A stretch of DNA of 64,000 nt from Reticulitermes speratus. Lineage: Eukaryota > Arthropoda > Insecta > Blattodea > Rhinotermitidae. The notes under the pieces were generated by a model. The model did not search any database and had not been told where the DNA came from. It worked only from the letters and a program-made list of their open reading frames with translations. The stretch is from positions 31,762,743 to 31,826,742 of the forward strand of contig JAJKFL010000013.1 of NCBI GenBank assembly GCA_021186555.1, in the 5' to 3' direction. Of this stretch, positions 1 through 11,000 are shown one piece after another. Both the position numbers and the translations under genes were made by a program. The stretch's first letter is position 1, and the number at the start of each line of letters is the position of its first letter.

Positions 1-60
1 TGTATACCTGGGAGGATAATATTAAAAGACATAAAAGAAATTGGCTGGGAAGATGTGAAA
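1..60 (+). mobile_element. possible RTE-type LINE 3' end remnant
   Basis: Frame 1 reads a WEDNIK motif followed by a basic stretch ending NWLG. This resembles the C-terminal tail of the RTE-like reverse transcriptases found elsewhere in this window. The window edge cuts it off, so this is only a weak remnant call. Confidence 0.35.
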
Positions 61-2084
61 TAAATGTAGCTCACTTGAAATGGGACCAAAGTGGTTCTGA
101 GATCAGAGCACCGAACATTTTGAACCTCTTCATTTCACAATGATACATTTCTTCAGGCAGTACCAGGACCCGCCTTGTACCATGAAGCATGTTATATTCT
201 TCACACCAGTGCAAACTCTTGCATATGTGTCGATAACATCAAAATTGAGAAAAGAACGTTTGGATAACATAAATACTGCTCATGACATACCATTACTATA
301 AATGTCCACAACATTTGCCCCACACAGGATCACACATTATACAACTAAACGTGAGAATCTGTGAATGAGCCAATTTTCCTTTTAGTTAACCATTTGCGTG
401 TTTTCCTTCCCCACCCTCCCCCTTCCTTCAATTTCTCGTATTATAAAAACCAGCTTATCTGCTGGTTAAATATTTCAGGTATTGCAAGAACCAACTAGGG
501 AGGCCCACTTGGCAAGCTTGTGAATACAAAACACTTGCATAATAAGTACAAATGACAAACACGTAACAACCATGCAGAATACAACCCTACCCACAGTGCT
601 TTTATTTAAATAAACATTCTTCAGTTACTATATTTCCATGGTAACACATAAATTCTGTTGCTGAAACCCCATATATAGCTAGCTGTAAGTGCTGAGAGAT
701 GGTTAGTGATATTTCTTTGATTGACCTTCACAGATACCAAGTGAGATATATTACACGTAGCACATAGCACAAGCAACATTAATTTATACACCTTTCAGCA
801 AGCCAACCAGTGACGAAAACCATAATGCCAAAAATAATTATAAATCTTTACCACTAATTATTTGCTTCTGTGTTGTTAAATTAAAATATGACAGTTATTC
901 TTACACATATCCTTTTATGAATTTACCTTTTTTTTTTTCCCCATCCTTTACAGCTCTAACACTATAATGGAACCTGAAAGAAAGGAAGGTGGTTATATAA
1001 CACAACAGTAATGTACTACACACTATACTACTACTATACACATAATATTTGTTGCCCAATAAGTTACTTCTTAAAGAACTATTACTGATATATACACATA
1101 CAGATTCAGTGTTAGGCACTGGAAACTCAAGTCAATTTTGAAATCCAACTGTATTTGCCTTTCAAAACCTGAACATTCTGAGATCCAACCCATCACAAGA
1201 AAGCCTGCTTGTTATCATGAGTAATTAAACCATTTCCATGTCTTTATTCTACATAACTACTCAAGACCTACAGCTGTTTTAAAATTATTCCTGCTATCTA
1301 TATACACTGAACATAACACATAACTTCAACGTTGAATAAGAAGCAAAAATCCTGCTTTGTATTCTGTAATTCCCGGGACCAAACCTCAACCTGAAGACGG
1401 GCTACCCTATTGCTTCTCCAAGTCCCTCAGGGAAAGATGAAGAATAGCATACCTTAAATTAGGTAGCAGCAGCTTCCTTCCACATTCTTTCCCATTCATC
1501 GTTCACTAATCATACACAGACAAATATACACTGATCTACTAAATGCATTGTCCAATAAAACATAAATATACAGCCATCTTCCCCTTAAAGTCAGTAATAC
1601 GTTCCTGAAAATCAGACGTTCTGGGCAAAAATGCTACCAGGGAGCTTATTTCCCATTATTTTAAATGGCAAAAATTATAATGCATTATGTCAACTCAAAA
1701 CCCCCAACCTATTTCCTAAACCTTAGCTAAAACACAGTAAAATGCCTATAAGTAACAGACTATCATGTTAGGATGTAAAATGCTTAAAACATCACTTCCT
1801 GATCACCAAATAATTAATATGGTTCTTAACAAACAGTTGCTTTGTATGTAGTAACATGTACAGTTTGCATGCACATCATTATGTTGTATCGAGTTTTTGG
1901 AACGTTAATATAAATTTTTCCTATATAAACATCAGCCGAAAAATGTTGTATTGAGAGATACGTATGTTCTATCAAGTTTGGATATTAAAAACCAAGAAGC
2001 GTTCTAATGTGAATATGTTAACTGGGGAGACATTCTCAGGGTATACCTTTATATATTTTAACAAACTGAGGCAATGTTAAGCAT
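61..2084. other. AT-rich stretch, no gene recognised
   Basis: I see no supported coding exon in this stretch. Around 1375-1525 there is a piece ending in CTTCCTTCCAC and then CACTAATCATACACA. Similar sequence at about 39540-39600 suggests the 3' end of an interspersed repeat. The remainder could be intron, UTR or decayed repeat. Confidence 0.4.
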
Positions 2085-3540
2085 GGAGTTCCACAGGCTT
2101 CAATACTTGGCCGTTTACTATTCCTCATATATATATAAACAACTTACCTTCAACTATAACTTCTCAGTCTAAGCCTGTACTCTTTGCAGATAATAATAGC
2201 AATATTATTATTTACTTTCCTGAACAGGAACACTTACCGAATTGTATAAACGATGTCTTTATAAGTTGAACAAACTGTTAGAAGCCAACAAACTTAGACT
2301 AAATCCTGATAAAACATTTTATGAAGTTCAGCACCAGTAAGATAATTATGAAATTGAATACAATTTATGAAATAAACAGCTGAAAGTAGTAACAACAATC
2401 AAATTGCTTGGCTTGCAAATTTATAGGTAAAGGTTTTAGAGGTAAAGTTTCCCTCTCCAGGCCATGAAGGCATATAGGGGGAGGAGAGGTATAACTCCAC
2501 TCATTCTTAACCTCAGCACAAGGTGGAGGTGAATGGCCAGCTTCATATCACGGTTGATTTACCTCCAAGCAAGAACCCCAGCACCCAATGAATAGGAGGC
2601 TGGGTGGGTCCCAGAACCTGTCTGGATGGTTTGTATAACATAAAATCTCTTAACCCTGCCAGAACTCAAACCCCAGACCATCCAGCCTTTAGCAAGTCAC
2701 TACACTGACTACACTATCCCGGCTCCTTGGCTTGCACATTGATAATAACATTAAATGGAAAAAGCATACTGAACATATTATCCCTACACTTAGCTCAGCA
2801 TGCTTTGCAATGAGGATAGTTGCTTCATTTATGACAAGTGACACTTCAAAATTGATTTATTATACTTATTTTCATTCAACTATATCTTATGGAGTCATTC
2901 TTTGGGTAATTCAACAGAAGGAAAGAGGGTATTCACCACCCAAATAAAGTTACTAGAATAATGGCGGGTGCAAAGAAAACAGAATCTTGTAGAACATTAT
3001 TTAAGAAGTTTAATACACTAGCAATTCGCCAGTGAATACACAGTGCCATTACTGCCTTTGGTTGTGGAGAATATGGAGAAATTTCAAACAAATTCACACA
3101 TACAAGACAGATATACTAGAAGTAAACAAAACCTGCATGTAACAAATAACTCAACTAGTTACCAAAAAGGTGTATACTACACACGAATTCAGTTGTCTAA
3201 TTCTCTTCCATGTAACATTGCAATTTCTAGAAATGATACAAAAGGCTTCACGTCAACCTTTAAAGAGTATATTCGGGCTCACTTCTTCTACTCTGTAGGA
3301 GAATTTACTTCAATTAATGGATTATATCAAATGTACATGCTCTGCAACTAAATTACGTTGCTACGTGATTATGGCATTCTTTCAATTGTGTTACATTAAT
3401 TTTGCATTAATGCACGTTTGTGGTACGTGTGTGACTGTATTCGTATAGTGTTGTATTTGTAATATGACAAGCTCCACATCCTTAACAATTGTACTACTTT
3501 GGATTTATGGAATGTGCATAAATTCTATTCTATACAAACA
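2085..3540 (+). mobile_element. Jockey-like non-LTR retrotransposon remnant, interrupted by a SINE
   Basis: From about 2094 the + strand reads GVPQASILG, then LLFLIYINNLP, which is the RT fingers-palm motif of Jockey/I-type non-LTR elements. A degraded catalytic box follows (FADNN where FADDT would be expected), then LNPDKT. The frame resumes after the SINE at 2727 with LGLHIDNNIKWKKH and runs on to an SLP...FTSTFKEYI tail. There is no complete ORF, and stops and frameshifts show it is dead. The element is clearly older than the SINE inside it. Confidence 0.75.
2425..2726 (-). mobile_element. tRNA-derived SINE (family A) inside the LINE remnant
   Basis: Read on the minus strand, it begins with a tRNA-like head (GGGATAGTGTAGTCAGTGTA) with a B-box-like segment. 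A body with the phrase 'CCAGCCTCC' follows, and the tail ends near 2425. The direct repeat TTGGCTTGCA at 2408-2417 and 2727-2736 is the target-site duplication. Reading across it restores the LINE frame, which confirms the insertion boundaries. Confidence 0.85.
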
Positions 3541-4100
3541 TAACCTCACATACACATGTCATATAACATTTAATTCCCTTTCACATACCTTCTATCACGT
3601 GTGTTACAATTGACTTACTCAGTGAACTCCTGGTGAATGTTAAAATGGTAAACACAACAACGTTCACCACATTACCATACGGTATTAATCTGTGTGGCTA
3701 ACAATCACAGACCATAAACGACATCTAAATCGCAACTAACAACGCACCACTTCCCAAGGATTTGGTTATTTGTCAGTTCGGTTTGGCTCGCCCTTGCTCG
3801 GCAAGGTGTGTACTAAAGTAATCGCTAGATAATCCAAGAGAGTAACAGCAAAAGTTAATAAAAATGTGCTTGGCATTTAAGGTAATTATGGTGTTATTTA
3901 ACATGGTATGTTCATATTTCTTACAAGGTATGTCATATTATTTTTAAACTGCCAGCGTAATGAACCAAACAAATGTATACTATCTGACGCAAATTCGTTA
4001 TTGGTCAATGCTTGTAATACATAGTGTTCTAACCAAAAAAATTCTCTACACTGTTTAAAAACAAAGGAGATTGGCCGTTTTCTAGTGCACTAGGACTTAC
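3541..4100. other. no gene recognised
   Basis: AT-rich sequence without a supported exon or known repeat. It lies just downstream of the possible minus-strand exon at 4101-4232 and could be its intron. Confidence 0.35.
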
Positions 4101-4232
4101 TGTGGAAAACACAGTGGAACCACGTGCACAAATAAAATTTTGAATGGCCTCGCACACTTCCTTCCGGCCACCGTTCGGTTCCGGTTGTGATATTTGGCGG
4201 TTAGCGATAGGATTGCGTGACCGAAATTGCAT
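4101..4232 (-). CDS. possible first coding exon of an unidentified minus-strand gene
   Basis: An ATG at 4232 opens 44 codons (starting MQFRSRNPIANRQ) and runs into a consensus donor GTAAGT at 4100, exactly in phase 0. Local GC content is higher than in the flanks. The exon would be divergent from the zinc-finger gene starting at 4680, leaving about 450 bp for a shared promoter. I do not recognise the peptide and could not identify a following exon. It may be fortuitous. Confidence 0.25.
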
Positions 4233-4679
4233 TGTAAGAATGAAAAGTGTTCTCGGAGAAATACTGCCTCTGGAGTAATCAGAGTTAATTATTTCATTGC
4301 CTCGTTTAAAAGCTTGATTGATTAAGCTGAATCATAACTTTGGCAGTCCACTTATGTGGAGCCTAGATTGGGTAACGTAACTGTTATTTTACTGTGTGTA
4401 TTGTTTCTTTAAGTGTTAATGTAGTGTGAGAAATTGTTCGGTGATACTCTAATAACCATTATTACAGCATCGATATTTAGATGATAAATAGTCGTACTAT
4501 GTATTCTTATGTAAACTGTTTTCAGATAAGGACATTTCATTTTCGCTTCTTCCAGATGCCATTAAATTATCGGTTTGCTGTTGTTTGGGTGCTGCGAAGC
4601 TTATGCCATTTCTAATTGTGTTGTAGGACGTATTTCGGCATTCTTGTAAGTTATTTCCATACCGAACCAACAAACCATC
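4233..4679. promoter_or_regulatory. putative 5' UTR/promoter region of the zinc-finger gene
   Basis: This is the interval between the possible divergent exon and the zinc-finger start codon. It must contain the 5' UTR and perhaps a bidirectional promoter. I see no clear TATA box at a convincing position. The call rests on location only. Confidence 0.3.
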
Positions 4680-4796
4680 ATGTGTGATAAAGACATTTTA
4701 AACTTACCTGAGATTGTACAGTCTCTTGCAAAAAGAAGATCAATGATATTACTGAGAAGAGCTGAAGAAATACTCCCAGCTCTTAAGCAAAGCATG
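4680..4796 (+). CDS. zinc-finger gene exon 1 (start exon)
   Basis: The ATG at 4680 begins 39 codons (MCDKDILNLPEIVQSLAKRR...) ending KQSM, and the exon stops at the donor GTGAGT at 4797. Conservation of the same ATG and donor in the duplicated copy at 7500-7615 supports it as a real exon. The peptide is helical and basic and matches no domain I recognise. Confidence 0.7.
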
Positions 4797-7700
4797 GTGA
4801 GTGATTTGTGTGTAAAAGGATTATAGCATCTTGTTCTCTGATAATTGTTGCTTGTGAATAAGATGTAAGTTATACAAACACAGAATTATATGATGTGCAG
4901 GTCTTTTTCTTGTTACTATCACTAATCTGTGTTGTGTAATTTTTGTGCATAAACCTTGTTTCATTACGTTCATTAGAATTTCATGAAATATCCAGAATGT
5001 CAGGTTTGCTGTGAAGAAGCACTTGATATGAATATCAACTATGGAGTATCTGAGCCTAACATTACAACACCTATTTATGGTAAGGGCAATAAATGTGGTA
5101 ACTACCAAAGTGTGTTCTTTTGAAGTGCTTTTTTTTTTTTTCTCTCCAACTTCGTGACCTGAAGATTAACTGCATGTACAAGCAAACTTTTGCCCATAGT
5201 GATGTGGATTTCAAAATAATACGTCTTCTACTGGTCTGAAGTTGAGAATGTGTCAATGGGATTGTGGGGGGGACCGTATATAATCTATTTTATAAAATTT
5301 CAGGAGGTATATTGAGTTAGGAGAGAGATGTGCAATATTCTCATTGGATATGCTATACCCATGACAGTACTTGACATGAGGAAGACTTGAAACATTGATG
5401 GTGACTGAGAGTCATCAGATGACTAATACATCAGTTCATACAATGCATTCATGCTAAGCTGTGTTATATCCACTAACAAGTATGTCACAGAAAGCCTTGT
5501 CAGGCCCACAGGAAAACAGAAAACATGCAGATGGGGTATGTTTGGATAGAATACAGTAGTGTGGGCACTGCAATGACCATTGCACCTCGACTGTTTCCGA
5601 TCTTCTGTACAAACAATCTCTTGCCCCTACCGGGATTCAAACACTGGGCCTTCCAGACCATAGCCTAATCACTGTACTGACTGAGCTATCACAGCATCTG
5701 GTTGGAGAGGTCAGAAGCTAGGTTAAGAAACAGAGAGGCAGTCAAGAGTTGGAGGCATTAACTTGCTTCCAGGTGGGGCCTCACTGTTCTATACTCAGTA
5801 TGTGACAAATGAGTCATATCGCTCAGTAATGATGGAGACAGTACCTCTCTGAAATTTTGGGATTTTACACTGAATTCGTGTGACTGGTCTTCTGAGAGGA
5901 TTTTACGATTAAAGTGTGTGAATGAAACCTGCAGTAAATCTGTGCATGTAAGTATTAGTGTGATGCATTTTCTGTTTAAAATTGTTTGAAATAAGATGGC
6001 TGAACATTGTTGCTTTAGAATATACAGTTAGGAGGGTACAGGAAAGAATATGAAAAATCGGAACTGAATGGGACACGTCAGCTTGTGATCTCTTTGCAGC
6101 TGATGCTGATCTGTTGGTTGAAAATGTAAATATGATACACAAAAATACAGGGTATATTATATACTAGCAAGGAGTTTGACCTGCAAGTAACGGCAAAGAG
6201 AACAATGTATTATGTATGGTAATGTGTCATTACCACATTGCATAAAAAAATTATAATATATATCTAGCGAATAAAGTCTTTGAAAATATTGCAGACTAAC
6301 AGGGAAAAGAACATGTGTGAGAACTGTTGATGTGTGTAATAAAGAAACTGGGTGGGAGAGTGCAAACTGGACCAAAGACAGGCTGTGGTGAACATGGTAA
6401 TTGTTCTTAATGTTGCATAAAGACATGAAATTTGATGAGTAGCTGAGCAACTGTTACCTTCCCAGGATGGACTTTGATTTCTAAAGCTGTAGTGGAGAGA
6501 ATTTACAAAATAACTGCAGTATTATGTATTTTAATGACAGTGTTCATTATTTGTCATAACTGAGGATGAACAGATAAGGAAGGGTACTGTGGTTTTACAG
6601 AGCTGCACAGTTTTACTGAAAGATGTACCAGGTTGTAGTGAGACGAGTGTATCATTGTCTAATGATGCACGTGAAATCATCAATATAAAGGTTGAAGAGG
6701 GCACAGATATAGCTATAAAACAGGAGGAGATTCCTGAGCCTATAGCACTTCCTGCAATAAAGGCTGAACAAGATGAGGTGAGTTACATGTCTCTATGTCC
6801 ATTATTACACACATTTCTAGAAGGTCAAGTAATGCCAGCTGTGTTACTGTCATCTCCATTTCTCTTTGTTCATATAGAAATCTCCACTTTGATGAACGGA
6901 AATTTCATTCTATTTTTGTGTTGTGTGACACTGGTAACGAGGTTTGTTTGCAGGTAAATTCATAGACAAGGAGATGCATATTCATGTCCCATCATGAGAT
7001 TGTAGGACTAAATACTCATATACATATAACTAATAAATGCTTTGAAAATGTTTTGTTAGGATTTTTTATCTTTGTCATACCAGTGAAATATAAAGAATAA
7101 AGTAAGCTGTGTTGTCATGTGTCTTGTGTGTGGCTGTGAAACCATAAGGGAATAACATAGGGGATTGAAAGTGTTCGAGAACAGAGTGCTGAGGAAAATG
7201 TTTGGAGTGAAGAGGGAAGAAGTAACAGGAGGCATGAAAAGGTTACAAAATGAGAACCTTCATAATATGTACCTTTTATTGTATATCATTTGGCTGATCA
7301 AATCAAACAGACTGTAATGTGTGTTGCATGTAGCATGTGTGGTAGAGATGGTATTTGCCTACAGAATTTTAGTTGGGGAAAACCCCAAGAGAACAGATCA
7401 CTTGGGAGGCCTACATAAGGTTGGTAGAATTGTATTGGAATTGATCTTAAAGAAATTGGATGTGATAGTGTTATTTCCTTACGGAACCAACACACCATCA
7501 TGTGTGATAAAGACGATTTAAACTTACCTGAGATTGTAAAGTCTCTTGCAAAAAGAAGATCAATGATATTACTAAGGGGGCTGAACAAATATTCCCTACT
7601 CTTAAGCAAAGCATGGTGAGTGATTTGTGAGTAAAAGAATTATAGCATCTTGTTCTCTGATAATTGCTGTTGCTAGTGTATAGGATGTAAGTTATACAAA

Positions 7701-7951
7701 CACAGAATTATATGATGTGCAGATCATTTTCTTGTTATTATCACTAATCTGTGTTGTGTAAGTTTTGTGCGTAAACCTTGTTTCATTACCTGCATTAGAA
7801 TTTCGTGAAATATCCAGAATGGCAGGTTTGCTGTGAAGAAGCACTTGTTACAAATATCAACTTTGGGGTATGTGAGCCTAACATTACGACACCTATTTGT
7901 GGTAAGGCAATAAATGTGGTAACTGCCAAAGTGTGTTCTTTTGAAGTGCAT

Positions 7952-8026
<75 letters not shown>

Positions 8027-11000
8027 CCCCTCCAACTTTGTGACCTGAAGATTAACTGCATGTTCAAGCAAACTTTTGCCCATAGTGAATGTGGATTTCA
8101 ACATAATATGTCATCTACTGGTCTGAAGTTACGAATTTGTCAATGGAAATATGGGGGACCGTATATAAGCTATTTTATAAACTTTGAGGAGGTATGTTGA
8201 GTTAGGAGAGAGATGCTGTGCAATATTCTCATTGGATATGCTATACCCATGACAGTACTTGACATGAGGAAGACTTGAAACATTGATGGTGACTGAGAGT
8301 CATCAGATGACTAATACATCAGTTCATACAATGCATTCATGCTAAGCTGTGTTATATCCACTAACAAGTATGTCACAGAAAGCCTTGTCAGGCCCACAGG
8401 AAAACAGAAAACATGCAGATGGGGTATGTTTGGATAGAATACAGTAGTGTGGGCACTGCAATGACCATTGCACCTCGACTGTTTCCGATCTTCTGTACAA
8501 ACAATCTCTTGCCCCTACCGGGATTCAAACACTGGGCCTTCCAGACCATAGCCTAATCACTGTACTGACTGAGCTATCACAGCATCTGGTTGGAGAGGTC
8601 AGAAGCTAGGTTAAGAAACAGAGAGGCAGTCAAGAGTTGGAGGCATTAACTTGCTTCCAGTGGGGCCTCACTGTTCTATACTCAGTATGTGACAAATGAG
8701 TCATATCGCTCAGTAATGATGGAGACAGTACCTCTCTGAAATTTTGGGATTTTACACTGAATTCGTGTGACTGGTCTTCTGAGAGGATTTTACGATTAAA
8801 GTGTGTGAATGAAACCTGCAGTAAATCTGTGCATGTAAGTATTAGTGTGATGCATTTTCTGTTTAAAATTGTTTGAAATAAGATGGCTGAACATTGTTGC
8901 TTTAGAATATACAGTTAGGAGGGTACAGGAAAGGATATGAAAAATCGGAACTGAATGGGACACGTCAGCTTGTGATCTCTTTGCAGCTGATGCTGATCTG
9001 TTGGTTGAAAATGTAAATATGATACACAAAAATACAGGGTATATTATATACTAGCAAGGAGTTTGACCTGCAAGTAATTGCAAAGAGAACAATGTATTAT
9101 GTATGGTAATGTGTCATTACCACATTGCATAAAAAAATTATATATCTAGCGAATAAAGTCTTTGAAAATATTGCAGAGTAACAGGGAAAAGAACATGTGT
9201 GTAATAAAGAAATTGGGTGGGAGAGTGCAAACTGGACCAAAGACAGGCTGTGGTGAACATGGTAATTGTCCTTAATGTTGCATAAAGGCATGAAATTTGA
9301 TGAGTAGCTGAGCAACTGTTACCTTCCCAGGGTGGACTTTTGATTTTTAAAGCTGTAGTGGAGAGAATTTAGAAAATAACTGCAGTATTATCTATTTTAA
9401 TGACAGTGACTGATAAGGAAGGGTGTTGTGGTTTTACAGAGCTGCGCAGTTTTGCTAGATGGTGTACCAGGTTGTAGTGCGACGAGTGTATCATTGTCTA
9501 ATGATGCACGTGAAGTCATCAGTATAAAGGTTGAAGACGGCACAGATATAGCTATAAAACAGGAGGAGATTCCTGTGCCTATAACATTTGCTACAATGAA
9601 GGCTGAACAAGATGAGGTGAGTTACATGTCTCTGTATCCATTATTACACACGTTTCTCGAAGGTCAAGTAATGCCAGCTGTGTTACTGTCATCTCCATTT
9701 CTCTTTGTTCATATAGAAATCTCCACTTTGATGAATGTAAATTTCATTCTGTTTTTGTGTTGTGTTGACACTGTGCTAACGAGGTTTGTTTGCAGGTAAA
9801 TTCATAGACAAGGAGATGCATGTTCATGTCCCATCATGAGATTGTAGGACTAAATACTCATCTACTTATAACCAATAAATGCTTTGAAAATGTTTTGTTA
9901 AGGATTTTTTATCTTTGTCATACCAGTGAAATATAAAGAATAAAGTAAGCTGTGTTGTCATGTGTCTTGTGTGTGGCTGTGAAACCATAAGGGAATGACA
10001 AAGGGGATTGAAAATGTTTGAGAACAGAGTGCTGAGGAAAATGTTTGGAGTGAAGAGGGAAGAAGTAACAGGAGGCATGAAAAGGTTACAAATGAGAACC
10101 TTCATAATATGTACCTTTTATTATATATCATTTGGCTGATCAAATCAAACAGACTGTAATGTGTGTTGCATGTAGCATGTGTGGTAGAGATGGTATTTGC
10201 CTACAGAATTTTAGTTGGGAAAACCCCAAGAGAACAGATCACTTGGGAGTCCTACATAAGGTTGGTATCGTTGTATTTCAATTGATGTTAAAGAAATGGG
10301 ATGTGAGAGTGTGGATTGGATCCATCTGGATCAGTATATGTGTCGGTGGCAGGCTGTGTGATGTACTACTGAAAATTTAATTTCCATACAAGATTAAATG
10401 TCTTCAAAAGGTGAGCGTCTATTATCTTCTCAAAAAGAAGTTTGCTACATTGTGTAGGGACATGGAAAACAGTGCAGAAATGATTGTTATGCTGTATTGG
10501 CAGGTAAATTATTACCAACATTTGAAAGGATGTAGGCAATACTGTTGATTGAAACATCAGTAACTGTTAACAAGCTAACATAGCATGTGTCTCCAGAATA
10601 CATTGTGGTTATTATGTAACCATGAATCTTGTTACTTTTTTCCCAAGAGACAAAATATTGTCTGATGATAAAACTAATATGTGTACTATGCATGATACTC
10701 TATATTATGAAATGTTTTATGCATTCTGTGTACTCGTCATCCTACATATTGATATATTCTTAGATGCTCGTACATAAAACCAACCTGTTATTGGTGGATG
10801 ACTGAATTATAGAAAATACAATAAAACCCCTATTTAATGAATTGCTGGGGGATTAGAATATATTTCACTAAATCGAGGTTTTCATTAAATTGGGGTACAT
10901 TGTTTTATATGGAGCTATTGTCGGGACATTAAAAAATCACCACTAAATGCGGGAACATTAAATCGGGGTTTTCCTGTATGTATTTCAGAACTCCCTTTGT

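Larger units (their letters stand above)
4651..7470. repeat. tandem segmental duplication, unit A (2.82 kb)
   Basis: The unit starts at TTATTTCCAT (4651). The homologous start of unit B is TTATTTCCTT (7471), directly abutting. The offset is 2820 bp at the start codons (4680 vs 7500). It contains zinc-finger exons 1-3, a SINE remnant and a LINE 3' fragment. Homology is absent upstream of 4651. Confidence 0.9.
7471..10312. repeat. tandem segmental duplication, unit B
   Basis: This is a direct copy of unit A, from the TTATTTCC start to the GAGAGTG at about 10312, after which the sequences differ. Identity is uneven. About 8200-9070 is almost base-for-base identical to 5320-6180, whereas the exon 1-2 region and the exon 3 region differ at several percent of sites. 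The long T run at 7955-8026 is a copy-specific expansion. Confidence 0.9.

Noticed and set aside
5909-6142. Conserved 77-aa ORF (identical at 8796-9029)
   Set aside because: The identity comes from recent duplication or gene conversion of an intron, not from protein constraint.
6589-6957. 122-aa ORF as a stand-alone gene
   Set aside because: It begins at a GTG, and its first part is zinc-finger exon 3 read through the donor into intron.
7724-8104. Lysine-rich and phenylalanine-rich ORFs
   Set aside because: Created by the poly-T run; no other coding evidence.
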